Below are positions 36,873 through 48,567 of a stretch of 64,000 nt of DNA, piece after piece. The DNA is from Combretum micranthum (Eukaryota; Streptophyta; Magnoliopsida; Myrtales; Combretaceae). The DNA is taken from contig JAMXBD010001204.1 in the NCBI GenBank assembly GCA_024138025.1, positions 186,001-250,000 on the forward strand, written 5' to 3'. The notes under the pieces are model-generated. The model saw only the letters and a list, made by a program, of their open reading frames with translations, had not been told where the DNA came from and made no database searches. A program made the position numbers and the translations under genes. Numbering within the stretch: the stretch's first letter is position 1; each line of letters starts with the position of its first letter.

Positions 36873-37089
36873 TATTTCCTACAAAATGGTAGTGAATATG
36901 ACCATAGGAATGCAATACAAGCTTAACTCTTTCTACTAGTTCATGTACTGTTGAGTCTATTACAACATTTTTGGCTACTACTGAATCAGCCTTATGCACT
37001 AAGTATTGAGATTCTAATTCCTCGATCAAAAATGTTTGGTCTTATATCATCTATTAAGGCATATTGATTTCTGCTTCTTCGCTACTAGT

Positions 37090-37345
37090 CATTTTCTTTG
37101 AAACATAATTGTTTATAATACAATCTTGAAAATCTCCACATCTAATCTTAACTGCTGCTAAGAAAGAATTCCATGTAGATAAAAGATCATTTCTTGACAT
37201 CCATTGAAACCATTCCAAAGCATCACCCTTCATAGCAAACGAAGATAATCATACTCTATTTAAAATTGCCACTTAATGAAACTTAAAGAATTGAGTAGCT
37301 TTAAAGATCTAACCACTCGGATCTTGCCCAAAAAACTTTCACAAT
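37090..37345 (-). pseudogene. Gypsy gag fragment
   Basis: Minus-strand translation gives KFFGQDPSG, IFKATQFFKFH and then MKGDALEWFQWMSRND, the typical order of the retrotransposon gag domain (F-x-G-x-DP-x-GW...A-x-x-FF...G-x-A-x-x-WFQWM). Stops replace the expected Trp and Gln positions. The N-terminal part is absent because the right LTR begins within about 100 bp. Confidence 0.8.
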
Positions 37346-37434
37346 TCCAATTTGATTTCTGTTATGTATGCTAAAGAATCCCCGGTTATGCCTTGAGAAA
37401 ATGATGAATTCTGTTATTATCATGCATTCCACTC

Positions 37435-37839
37435 AAATCATTATGTAATTTCTTGAACTCAAATCTTTGCAATGATTAGAATAAATTAGGTTTTTGGATT
37501 AGCTTAATCAAGTTTAAATCTAAAGACTAATAGCGTGTAATTTGTTTATGAGGTATGAAGGAAGTGACTTGCTGGACTTTAAGTGCCAACAGCTCCTAGA
37601 GACTCAAGAATGAGTTCAAGATATAGGGAATGTCCCTCTACTTTCCTTCTTCTACTCTTATATAGTTTGTTTGATATCTGATTGTTTTATTGTTGAAAAA
37701 AAGTTAACATTTAAAACTGTTATAGTTGCTCTTTTATAGATATTTCCATTCATTTGTATCTTGATCTGATGATTGTAAAATTGTACAAGTATAATCTTTC
37801 CAGTAAGCTTGCCTCTTTGACATTCTCTTAGATGTATCA
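37435..37839 (-). repeat. 5' LTR (truncated) of the decayed gypsy element
   Basis: It matches the right two thirds of 33716-34296 and ends GTATCA at 37839. Its inner part is missing, consistent with a deletion that also removed the primer-binding site and the start of gag. Confidence 0.75.
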
Positions 37840-39600
37840 CATCCATTTTAGGTCTTTGCTCATATCACACATCAAATCCTATCTTGACAAATGGTTATAA
37901 AGGCCTTGAAGTGAGGGTAACTTGTAAACTAATACCCTAAAAGAAATGGTAAAAAAAGAGAGAAAAAGAAAAATGACTATATTAAGATAACAACATGAGC
38001 CCTTCCTCTATCTTTTTCACAGCTCTTTTAAATTTACCTTCGTTATGTATAAATGTGTAGAATAGAATGATATGACATGAGAGAAGGAATGATAAATTTC
38101 TTCTTATATTTAGGAATATCATAAAATGAAACGGAATAAATGCAAACATTGTAATATGTCAAAAGTGGTCTTAATAGTAAATATAGATGATAAATACACA
38201 ACAAATTAAAAAGATAATTGAAGTAAAATATATTAACTAGAGTGAAATAGAATTGCAATTTCGCATTAGAAAACACAAAATCAATTTTTTTTTTTTTTTT
38301 AAATACTGAAATCACAAATGAATCATGAATCATAATTTCATTTTAAGTTAATTTTCATATACCAGACATGTCATGAGTGTTTTAATATTAGGAGGAAGAA
38401 GCAATGGTAACGTAATGTGATGATAGGGGAAATCTTGAATGATGATTCCATTTGAGATTCATTTCAGTATACTAAATTAGCAATAAATATTTCTATCTAA
38501 GGAAGAAGAGCAAGAGCAATCGTCACGCAATATGATGATAAGCGACTTAAAAGAGAAGGAAAAAGACAAGAAGAGGGGTGCATGTCGGCCATGGAGGGCC
38601 ATTTAGTCAAAATTTATCCACTGATTCAAAGTTAATAAAGATTTTGGTTTCTCATTTTGTATGGGACAGGAACCCCTTTCAATTTGATTATATCTTGAAT
38701 TGAATGAAAAGGAGCACTCGAGAAATAAAAAGAGAATGTAAAGGTGTCCACCAAAAACTGCGCATGTCTTTTCAACATTTGGTGGCCCCATTTCAGATTC
38801 AGTGTGGCCGACTTCCTCCAGGAGGTAGTACAAGGCAGTGAAATTACGATGTTGTTAATCCAGATGTATGCATATCCCATGCCGGAACTATGGGCGGGAT
38901 AGACCTCCAAGGCCCCTCCTACTTTTGGAGGAAATTTAAACAGAAAAAGTATATATATGTATATATAAATTTATTTTTATTATTTACCATAACAATGAAA
39001 TATGATATATATAGCCAGCTCAACGTAGGGCATATAAAATTTGAATATGTTTATATACGTTTGAGAAATAAAATCCTGACTTTCTCAAGGGATCTTGCGC
39101 GACTTTATTATTTTTAAACTATAATAATATTACTTATTTAACAATATAAAATTCATATAGTTTTTACATCACTCAAAAATCATGCAAGTAAAAAAAAAAA
39201 AAACCTAATTCTCTCTTCAATATAAATATACGTTTGTAATAATTTTTTAGGCTGATTCATCATTGCTTGTTTTTTGACTTAGTTAAAATTTCTTTGGCGA
39301 GTACAAATCAAAAGAAATTACTCCTGTTAAAGAAAAATTACAATTATATTGTGCCTTTTGAAAAATATTAATTGGGGTGATTTCTACATGTTTTAGCCCA
39401 AAGCTAGGAGTGCAGCGAAATGGAATTATTCATGGTACCATTCTATTATATATTAATAAATTACCAAAGTTTTATTTAATTTTCATACAACCTTACTTGA
39501 TCGAGGGTGCTAGTATCACTATTGCCATTGTAAATTCTAATATGGAAACCAAATTTTACAAGTGGTAAGTGGAAAATTTGGTCCTCACGTATCAGCGAAA
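37840..39600. other. Anonymous DNA, possibly low-copy; no gene seen
   Basis: Open frames at 38603-38910 (minus) and 38890-39117 (plus) are of ordinary composition but show no motif that I recognise and overlap each other. The stretch 38560-38920 is less AT-rich than its surroundings and could be low-copy host DNA. Confidence 0.35.
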
Positions 39601-39615
39601 AATAGTACCTTATTA

Positions 39616-39647
39616 GTTTAAGTTAGGTGAGCAGCCCTAACTTAAAC
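39616..39647. repeat. Perfect 12-bp stem-loop
   Basis: GTTTAAGTTAGG, an 8-base loop, then CCTAACTTAAAC. No T-run follows that would suggest a terminator, and no surrounding gene gives it a role. Confidence 0.7.
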
Positions 39648-39917
39648 ATGTATTAGTAGCAGAATTATATGATTTGGAATTGAATTAGTTTTTTATTTAA
39701 AAAATAGAAAATAACATATTTTTTTATTTAAATATATTATAATAATTAGTTTTTTTTCCAAATTTAGATGGTAGGCACCTCTATCGCCTCTCAAACTCGT
39801 TTTCTCACTGTTGTAAATCATATAGACAATACAAATATAATGGATTTCAATATATATATATATATGTGTATATAACGAAGAACGATTTAAATTTAGGTTG
39901 TGAAATATAAGTTCACT

Positions 39918-40611
39918 TAGACATAGGCACAGTGCAGTTCTAAATCGAGAACCGAACTGGAACCGTCACTAGCAGTTGGAGAATTAGAATTGGAGCGGTT
40001 GATTGGTTCTAGAACCAGCTATGGAACCGTCGATTTCACAGTTTCTAAGCGGTTCTTTGACCTAAAATCAGCGGTTTCACCTGGTTTTATTGAAAAAAAG
40101 AAAGTAAAAATAAAAAATAGTATTAAATATATAATTATTAATATTTAAATTGTTTCATATAAATAGTAAAATTTATAATTTATTCATAATATTCAATATG
40201 TTATTATCAACAATACAAATAACCATAGCTTAAAATCATATGTAATTAGTTTAAATAAGCTTTTTCTAAAAGCAAAATTCATTTTCTTAATAATCTCAGA
40301 CTATTTTTTGCATTGTAATTTTCTTTTTATTTTCTAGAGTATTTTATAATATCATGATACTAACTATAATTGATGTTGATTGTATTTGTATACATATAAA
40401 TATACATTCTAAATAAATTTTTAAAAATTTTATTTAAATAATTTAATACTTTTAGATGCAATAATTATTTTGACTTTAAAATTTATTTCATTAAAAATTA
40501 AAATTTATTTTTATTTTTATTTTTTTAAAAAAGACAGTTTCGTAGTTTTAAAACTGAAACAAATAATTCTATTTTCGGTTTGATTCGGTTCCAAACCCAT
40601 AGTGATGTCTA
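39918..40611. mobile_element. Old hAT-type MITE related to the one at 10611
   Basis: It begins TAGACATA and ends GATGTCTA, matching the TIR of the 10611-11080 MITE, and has GAACCG/CGGTTC subrepeats near both ends (39945-40090 and 40570-40595). Flanking 8-mers AGTTCACT and GGTTCAAT agree at 6 of 8 positions, a decayed target duplication. The interior is AT-rich. It appears older than the 10611 copy. Confidence 0.75.
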
Positions 40612-40964
40612 GGTTCAATTGTCTTAATGGGCACCAACCAAAAGAAAGTAATTCATATATATGTAAGTCAACTTGATTTTTTTTTCTTTTTATATTTTAA
40701 ATTTCAATTATATAAAACAAAGATATTTACTAGCATATTGCATCTGGTAACAACAAGCAATACATTAAAAAAAAATTAAGATACCCTATAATATTAATAC
40801 TTACCTATAATGTAGACCTTCCTCGTATGTCATTACCACTTGCGTCAGAGTGTCATTCACAAAAGCATGGTTATGCTCCTCTGCGTGGAAAAAAAAATTA
40901 TCTCTTCGTTTATTTTGTTGTAATTATAATTCTATTATAATTTTATTTTTTATAAATAGTTATT

Positions 40965-41206
40965 GTACCGTTTAGTTCATCGAATAGCGATTCCATAAAG
41001 AATTCCTATTACACAAAATAATAAATAGTCATTCTTTATTTAAACCTATGAATACCAATTCAATACTAGAAATGTATTTTTTTTTTAAATACCACCATGT
41101 AAATAAAAAATTAATAAAAAAAAATTCTATTACAGCTCTATTCCATTCCTCTGTAATAAGAATTCCATTCCAGTATTATTTATTCAGCGAAGTGAACAAG
41201 CCGTAC
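40965..41206. mobile_element. MITE with terminal inverted repeats of about 24 bp
   Basis: The left end GTACCGTTTAGTTCATCGAA and the right end read inward GTACGGCTTGTTCACTTCGC form an imperfect TIR around 242 bp of AT-rich DNA. The superfamily is unclear because no target duplication is evident. Confidence 0.65.
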
Positions 41207-41209
41207 ATA

Positions 41210-43272
41210 CTTCATGAACCTGTAGCGGAAAAGAAAGAATATTTGATTGATTTAACAATTAGCTTGATAGGTAACTATTTATTTTTCTGATTTATACTTG
41301 TTCTCTATTTATATTAAATTGATTAATTTCTTCATACAATCTCTTTGCTTTAATTGCGGGTAATAGTTTGAAAAAAAAATTTATGGATAACCAAAGGAGG
41401 AAGATGAAAATTTTGAATTTCAAAAATCCTAAATTGCACACCCCTACTCCTCCCCCTACACCCTTGTCTCAAACTCAAAATATATATAAATATATATAAG
41501 GTCACAAATTGTATCAAAATTTTAGTAAAAATGTAATTAGATACTTAAACTTTAAAATTTATTAATTTAATATTTAAAATTTAAAATTGATTAATAATAC
41601 AAAAAAACAAATGAACGGAAATGGGTTAGTGGGAAGTTTAAATAGAATTTTACCATGGTATCCCTGCACTACTAATACATGCACAGAGCCCATCATATTA
41701 TATGAAAGCAGAAAAATGAGAAACCAAAAGTTGGTCCTCTGCTTTAATATTATAGATAAAACTGCATCATATAAGGGTCGACCATTTTTGCAATTGACAC
41801 TTGGAGTGTATATGAAGGTAGGGGTTAAGTGCTACCCACAATTTCCTTTCAGGTCCTACGAATTTGTAGAGATGTTATGGCCCCCTAAAGACATGGAAAA
41901 AAGTGTGTAGGGGCCTCATCTTGATTTGATTCCAAGAACTTACAAAAAGTTTCGGTGAAAGAAGTGTAAGAGATGAATAGGTCCACATCCTGAGGAAGAA
42001 AACATGGATTTAATGATGGGGGGGGATAAAAGCCATAGAGTTTTGTCCCGTTTCAAGTGTTCCTACAACGTTATTTCAAAATCTTAGTAAGACTAGGAAA
42101 AATTAGTTTGATTAGAAAGGTCACATTGCTGCAAAAGGGCATGGTCCGGCCTGACCGGACCCACTGGCTCAAGACTCTACAGGCCAGACATGAAGCGAAA
42201 CAGCTCGTGGTCTCCGGTTTCAATCCATTCTTGAGAATTAGCCATTCTATTTCCTTTTCCCCTTTTGAAATTGTATTGATTTTCATACTTCTATGGTGAA
42301 AGTTTAGTTGGTCCAAAAAGTTAAGTTCATTGATAATTTATTAGTGCACACCTCTTTTCTCAAACTCATTAATATAAAACAACATATTTTTTCATACATT
42401 CATGCCTGCAAGTAAAGGAAGCATTCTGCCCATTACAAGAAAATACAATATTAGAAGTAAATAAGAAATTAGTAACACCATTACATGAAATAATAAAGTG
42501 ACACAATGAAGTAACTAAAATGTAGAAGTTATTGTGAGCTAAAGTGAAATAGTTTCTACACTAGAAATTTTAGCTTATAGCTGATATTGCAATAATCATT
42601 AGTGTCCCATTTTACTAGAAATCATAAACGGTTGAAATAGGTGGTTGGAGTTAAGCAAAGTGTAAACATTAAAATTGGAAAAAAATAAAAAAAAAGGAAA
42701 AAAAAAAATGACAACTTACCTTAATGCTGCATTTATTTCAATATGTCATTATAAAATAAATCATATAAAATTATGGTGTACTATATGAAAATTGTTTGTT
42801 GTAAATAAGGGATAAAGGCATGTGCAGTACTCGTATTTTAAATTTTTTACAATTTAGTATATAAACTTTCAATTTTGAATCATTTAGTTATTTAAAGTGT
42901 AAACTTTTCATTTTCAACAATGGCAAATTCTATGATCCTATCATTAAGTTTGATGGAATTCGTCCCATCACAATTCAACGACTCATACAATACTCAATTA
43001 TAATCAAACTACTGAAATAGTTAATATTCCATTACTATATTTATATTAACGATTACATGATTGATTGGACGATTCTATTGATAGAACTATAGAAGTTTCC
43101 TTCAACATTTAGGGTAGGTTAGGGAGCCAATTGGCTCCATTTAGGTTTGATGGCCCTTTTTCTATTAACCTATTTGCTGAGTCTAATTAAATGACCCATT
43201 TACACATGGGTTATTAATTAGGCTCAATCTTAATGGGTATATTGAAAATAAAAATTTCTAGATTTTTTTTTG
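41210..43272. other. Anonymous DNA, no gene seen
   Basis: A 107-residue open frame at 41587-41910 (plus) and overlapping frames at 42057-42316 have no recognisable motif. A perfect 7-bp inverted repeat GGTCCGG-cctga-CCGGACC lies at 42143-42161. CATTACAAGAAAATAC at about 42432 resembles a CACTA-type end, but no partner end is seen. Confidence 0.4.
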
Positions 43273-44310
43273 TCATATCCCAAAATTAAAGGACACGAGT
43301 AATTTACCACATACACATATCATAATATGTGTTTGTTAAGGGTAAGAACACCTAAAATTCACATATAATAAATAAACCACAAATATTTGAAATATTACAT
43401 GTTCTCTTGAGTCAAATATTTTACATCTCCTTAATTTCAAATAATTCAAACCAAGCAAAAGTAATAAAATTTAACTAAACAATCTATTATATAAGTTGTC
43501 TCAAAACTCTAAAATAAACATCTTATCCCATAAGTTAAGGCCATCATCACAGCAAATAAGTATCTCTTGCATCAAGGAAAAAAAATCCCCTAGGGGTGAG
43601 CCGAACCCAGTACACAACAATGCAACACATACGATATGTATATACATTTCTATACTAATGCAACAAACATTAATTTAAATTAAACATAGCAAGCAACACA
43701 GGAGTACTCATGACTTCGAACAACACAATGAGGGACCTTAGTTTTAATACAACCCTAGCAGTATTGGGGGTTGACAAGAACAGTTAGCCTCTTACCTAAA
43801 AGGAAAAATAAAAAGTAGTTTCATCTCAGGTTTACAACCGTTATTCAAACACCATCTTCACAGTCCATCTATATCATATGATTTGATGACTCACATTCCT
43901 CTAAACCACACTCAATATAACTTATCTTTGTTCGAGTGACCGTTATATTTGATTCATTCCCCTCACCAACAACCTGCCAAGCCACAATAAGATGGCTTAA
44001 GCATCTAAGTACCATGTCAAGATCTGAGACTATAATAAGACCGTCGCTCTTCGACTCAAGACGACTAAAAATAAGCAACACACTTTACTAGTCGATTTCT
44101 CATATTAGTTAGGTTATTAGCAATTTCTATTCTAGCAAGTAATACACATGTCACTACGTACCTATATCCTAAAACTTTAAGCTGTTAAATTACAATGACA
44201 CCAATTTCTCACACTTACAGCTAAAGATCAACTAGATCACAACCTTAATGCTACCATGATAATAATAACACACCAATGCCTTTTGCACTATTCATAATTA
44301 ACAAATCAAA
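43273..44310 (-). repeat. Old LTR-like block, copy 1
   Basis: It begins TGTCATATCCC and contains GAGCCGAACCCAGTACACAA, the block shared with gypsy-1-type LTRs, then GAGTACTCATGACTTCGAAC and CCTGCCAAGCCACAA. The same series occurs in direct orientation at 56067-57000. It has no coding content. Its right end is probably cut by the pararetrovirus insertion at about 44311. Minus orientation is inferred from the shared block. Confidence 0.6.
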
Positions 44311-44387
44311 TTTTCTTTAACATAAATAAAAAGGTAAGACTATTTAATAGTTTTGTGAAAAAAAAATAACTAGCCCTATTTGGTTGT

Positions 44388-44928
44388 TCATTCACTAAAG
44401 TTGAAGACTTTGTGAATTCGTGCTGTTGAGTAGAGAACTACTCCATTTTGTTGAAAATGCTTAAAAGAAACTGATTTGGTTTCAGTTAAGATTTTCTCAT
44501 AAAATTCCATATTCTTATAAAAATCATATAGAACATAATTGAATTTATCAGAAAATATTTTCCTAGCAAATGTAATTGGGTCATTTTCAAAAACATCTTT
44601 TTCTGCCATGATGATATTTTTGAAAATTTCCTTGATAAAAAAATCTTGATTTTTGAACATTTTTCTTAGGGACAATTTCTTTCTTGGAGGAAGAAGCCAC
44701 CTCAGTTATTGAAATATTTTGGTGTGACTTTTTTCTGATAAGAGGTTTCACATCTTCTATAATTGGAATTTCTTCCTGTATGTGTGATTTTTTCTTGGTT
44801 AGAGGTTTCACTTCCTCTATTATTGAAATTTCTTCTTGAATACTACCTTTTGCCACAAGGGCCATTGATGGTGATGGTGTGTGGTGTGCCTCTGGGGCTA
44901 TTACGGTGTTGGACTGACTCAATGCCAT
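44388..44928 (-). pseudogene. EPRV C-terminal domain after RNase H
   Basis: Two frames joined by a frameshift cover this part. The first (44587-44928) has a low-complexity region with two tandem copies of a 20-residue unit of the form IQEEI-x-IIE-x-VKPL...KKSH. The second (44388-44675) contains FARKIFSDKFNYVLYDFY and FYEKILTETKSVSFKHF, then a stop at 44388-44390. The latter resembles the conserved tail that follows RNase H in petuvirus/florendovirus-like polyproteins (from memory, unverified). Its function is unknown. Confidence 0.6.
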
Positions 44929-45011
44929 TGCTATTGCATTGATCAGGTCTTGGGTTATAACATTTAAAATATGTGGTTGGAGACCAAATTCATTAGTAAC
45001 TGGCTGGTCAT

Positions 45012-45761
45012 CTAGGATGATCTTTCATTAATCCTTAGAGGAGGATTTGGAACGTTTTGGTCTTTGGGGGTCATGGCTTGAAGCCATGTCTTGACATTGG
45101 TTAGTCCCTTTTTTGGGACTTCTTTCTGCTTTCCTTTCTCCTTCTTGGAAAGCATCTCCATATAAGAATTCACGAGTAAGGAAATCAGGAAGAGCATTTG
45201 ATGAGCCTTTGATGTGTTCAATTTCAAAATCAAAACAAGATAAAATTGATTGCCATATGGCAAAAATCTGTTTTGAAGTTAAATTTTTAACGTCATTTTG
45301 TAAAACATTTTTGGCTGATTTGCAATCAACTCTTAAAAGAAAATTTTGATTTAACAAATCTCATTGAAATTTAGAAATTTTTAAAACTATGGCCAAAATT
45401 TCTTTTTTGATTGTGGAATAGTTCATTTGACATTCATTCCAGTGTTTAGAGACGAATTGAACTATGCATTCTTTAATTTCCATTTTCTGTTTAAGAATCC
45501 CTCCACAGTCTTTATTAGAAGCATCAGTCTCTACAATTTTTGGTAGGGATGGATTTGCAATATGAAGGCATGGGATTGAACTATGCATTCATTCCAGTAT
45601 TTAGAGATGAATTGAACTATGCATTCTTTATTTTTCATTTTTTGTTTAAGAATCCCTCCATAGCCTTTATTAGAAGCATCAATCTCCACAATTTTTGGTA
45701 GGGATGGATTTACGATATGAAGGCATGGGATCTCCTTAATTTTGTTTTTTATTATCTTCAC
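45012..45761 (-). pseudogene. EPRV RNase H with internal tandem duplication
   Basis: RNase H removes viral RNA during reverse transcription. The first catalytic block appears twice, as VEIDASNKGYGGILKQ (45531-45761) and VETDASNKDCGGILKQ (45361-45588), because 155 bp are duplicated in tandem. As 155 is not a multiple of 3, the duplication also shifts the frame. The later part (45028-45357) has FLLRVDCKSAKN and HIKGSSNALPDFLTRE, the last blocks of caulimovirid RNase H. The region downstream to 45012 is a charged linker. Confidence 0.88.
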
Positions 45762-45944
45762 AACATTGGTATGTTGTTTAGACCATTGAGGTGGATTTTT
45801 CCTTAACCTATTATGTAGTGGTTTACATATTATACTGAGGTTTGGGAAAAAATTTGCAACATAATTAAGGCTTCCTAAGAACCTTTGAAGTTGGTTCTTG
45901 TCCTTAATTTCATTGCGAAATTTTGAGGTGAACTTTATTGACCT

Positions 45945-46823
45945 TTATATGAGTAATATAGTTCCATTGTGGATGTTGAATCCCAAAAATCTTATTTTCG
46001 TTTGAAAAAGAGATATCCTTGGTGGGGAAACAACAAGACCATTTTTCTTAGCAACATTCATAAATAATTTAAAATGTTTGAAGTGTTGATCTATATTAGG
46101 AGAGAAGATCAAAACATCATCAATACAAACTATTATGAAGTTGGAAAATTCATTGAAAATTTCATTCATTATCCTCTGGAATTCAAAGGGAACAAATTTT
46201 AAATCCGAAAGGCATAACATTCCACTCATACTGACAAAAAGGGACAGTAAATGCGGTCTTATACCTATTAGATTCTTTGATTTGAATCGGCCAAAATCCA
46301 GACGTCATGTCGAATTTTGAGAAGATTCTTGCATTGTGAAGGCGGTTTAGTAAATCTTTTTTGTTAGGTATTGGATACTCAATCCATTTGAGTGCAGTAT
46401 TGAGAGGTTTATAATTGATTACTAATTTGGGTGTTCCTCTCTTAATTTCAACATTTTTATTAACATAAAAAGCTGAGCAACTCCATGGAGATTTACTTTT
46501 CCTTATTAATGATTTTGTTAAAAATCATTAATCTCATTTTTACAATGCTTTAGGACTTCATTGTTCATTTGAGTTGGTCTTGCCTTAGTCGGAATATTCT
46601 TTTCATGAAAATCATTTTCATAAGATAGCTCAACTGTATGACATTTTCTATCCCAAAAAGCATTGGGTAAAGAAGAACATATGGTCCTTACAATTTCATT
46701 TTGTAATATACAGATTCCTTCTTTCAAGGATTCATTTGAAAGTTGGTTTTCTATTTTACAAAACATTAAATCATATTGTAAAAACTCTAAATTTTTTTCT
46801 TTATTTTTGATAAGATAATCCAA
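45945..46823 (-). pseudogene. EPRV reverse transcriptase (broken)
   Basis: The N-terminal part (46518-46823) contains NIPTKARPTQMN, the entry block of caulimovirid RT. The catalytic region (45945-46229) contains FQRIMNEIF and CIDDVLIFS, the YIDD-type box with Cys in the first position. The stretch between about 46230 and 46517 keeps fragments of the fingers but is broken by stops. The enzyme copies pregenomic RNA to DNA in virions. The DD pair is intact, but the gene is not. Confidence 0.92.
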
Positions 46824-47099
46824 TTATAAGATTGAATTTCTTTTCAATTCATTTAACATTTTTGTTTTAGGTTCTAAAACAAAATTGAAGACAAGTTTCT
46901 TTTTTAAGAATTTTGTTTCAATACCTTCATTGTTGACCATGAATGGTTGTATGAGAGTAATAAAAGAAGTTCCTAAAATCACATTTTGCTTAAGATTCTT
47001 GACAAGAATAAAAGCTGATTTATAGGATATTTTATCTTTTATTATCTCTACATCCGATATTTTAAATTCAATCTGCAGCTTGTTACTTGATGCAGCTTT

Positions 47100-47200
47100 A
47101 AGAGATTGGGTTGTTTTTTCAAAATATTTTGTAAGAAACTAACCCTTCTCTTAGGCAATTCAAATCTGCTCCAGTATCAAATAAAGTAGTTGTTTTCAAA
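47100..47200 (-). pseudogene. EPRV aspartic protease active-site region
   Basis: Minus-strand FDTGADLNCL, with DTGA encoded at 47167-47178, is the pararetroviral protease active site. It lies between the coat-protein zinc finger and RT, the expected place. The flanks are frameshifted, and the rest of the domain (roughly 46830-47400) is only partly readable. Confidence 0.8.
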
Positions 47201-47424
47201 ATAAATTTATTGTTGATTCTAAGTTTAATATTGATTATCCATTTTCTTGTAGTTACTTCTATAAGGTGGAATAGATAATCTTCATTAACTTTAGAAGATC
47301 CTATTTTAGGATTTTCTTCATTATCAGACTCAGACTCTTCTTGTTTTAAAACAATTTATTTTAATTCAAGAAAATCTCTTTACAGGTCTGATTGCATCTT
47401 TTTCAAATTTTTTATTTCTTCTTT

Positions 47425-48363
47425 CTAGATTTTGATTTTAGAATGAAGATCATTGACAGAAATTAACTTCTGTTTCATTGGTCCCTTCTCAAGGATGTCA
47501 TTAAGATTATAGGGAAGTTTTGGTACAAAAGTACTTCTTTTCTCTATATTCTTAATACATTTTTGTTTTTCTTCTTTAGACATTTGTTCTAATTTAAGAA
47601 GGATTTCTTCTTCTTCTTTAGTTAGAACATATATTTCTTCAGAAGAACTTGAACCAATATCATTGACTTGAATTCCTTCAGTTTCATTATCAGAGGATGA
47701 TTCTGATGAATCTGAAGATGGTAAAGAAGTATTTTCTGCAAATATTTGCATGATTTTCTCCATAGTTTCCTCGTCAATTTTTAATTCATTGATTTTATTA
47801 TTGATCTTACAGTGGTTCGTTGTATGACAAAATTTTCCATATTTAAAACATTTCAATTTTTTGTAAGACTTTCCCTTATATTTTTTTGTAAGGTTTGGTC
47901 TTTTCAGGTTTCTCATAATTTTTCCTAAACTTCTTGGAATTCTTTTTGAAATTCCTCTTAGGTTTTTTATGAGAAATGCACTATGAACATTTGGTATTCT
48001 ATTTTTGTTGTTCAAAAGAAGGATCATATTGAGCACAGAAATCACTAAGACTTTGGTGTTTCTATCTTTGTTCATTTTTCATTTGTTTTTGTGTAGCCTT
48101 ATGTTTATACAAAGATTAGTTCCAATCTTGTTAACATAAGAGGCCAATTCTCCATAAGAAAGTGAATCATATAGTATTTCACCATTGTAATCCTCTTTAA
48201 TTTTACTTCTAACTTGTTCACATATTAGGTTAGGTAAACCAACTAAAAATTTTTCTTTCCAAAAAGATTGGTTACAATCATTTCTAAGGAGAACTCTTTG
48301 GAAGAATATATCCTTATAAGGGCGAAATTCTCCAAATGATTTACATTTTATATTGGACAACAA
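47425..48363 (-). pseudogene. EPRV coat protein, core and zinc finger (broken)
   Basis: The core (48079-48363) contains FGEFRPYKDIFFQRV and FWKEKFLVGLP, typical of the caulimovirid capsid. The basic C-terminal part (47425-48075) has KKLKCFKYGKFCHTTNHCK, which is the C-x2-C-x4-H-x4-C finger with the second Cys replaced by Tyr and a Gly by Cys, followed by an acidic Ser-rich tail (about 47640-47740). A frameshift separates the two frames near 48076. The finger would bind pregenomic RNA for packaging; as it stands it lacks a zinc ligand. Confidence 0.82.
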
Positions 48364-48567
48364 TTTTAGTGACCTATCTGAAGTGAGATGGATCTCCTAG
48401 GAAATGTTAACTAATGGAGAAGATTGGAGAATAAACCATATGTTGTATTGGTTTATTTTCTTCATCCAAGATTTTAGATCCTGCTTCATCTACTTTGTAT
48501 GAAGTAAGAATGAAATCCCTCTATTCTTCATTGAGATAATTATCCTACTGGCCTTTTAATTGTCCAG

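Larger units (their letters stand above)
33716..37839 (-). mobile_element. Decayed Ty3/gypsy element with nested solo LTR
   Basis: Direct repeats at 33716-34296 and about 37435-37839 share long blocks (for example GAACTCAAATCTCTGCAATGA and AGACTCAAGAATGAGTTCAAG). A polypurine tract on the minus strand (34297-34316) touches the left repeat, and a minus-strand gag fragment lies beside the right repeat, so the element reads on the minus strand. Only about 120-250 bp of gag are recognisable and pol is missing, so a large internal deletion has occurred. The 5' LTR also lacks its inner part and the primer-binding site is absent. Confidence 0.8.

Noticed and set aside
41587..41910. 107-residue open frame
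   Set aside because: No motif, start or intron context supports a gene; kept as anonymous DNA.
42071..42316. Overlapping open frames on both strands near the CCGGACC palindrome
   Set aside because: Mutually overlapping, with no recognisable domain.
42430..42660. Possible CACTA element starting CATTACAAGAAAA
   Set aside because: No opposite terminal repeat (TTTTCTTGTAGTG-like) and no 3-bp duplication.
44311..44375. Treating the 65-bp repeat as an LTR of the EPRV
   Set aside because: Too short for an LTR, without TG...CA ends, and caulimovirids have no LTRs; terminal redundancy explains it better.
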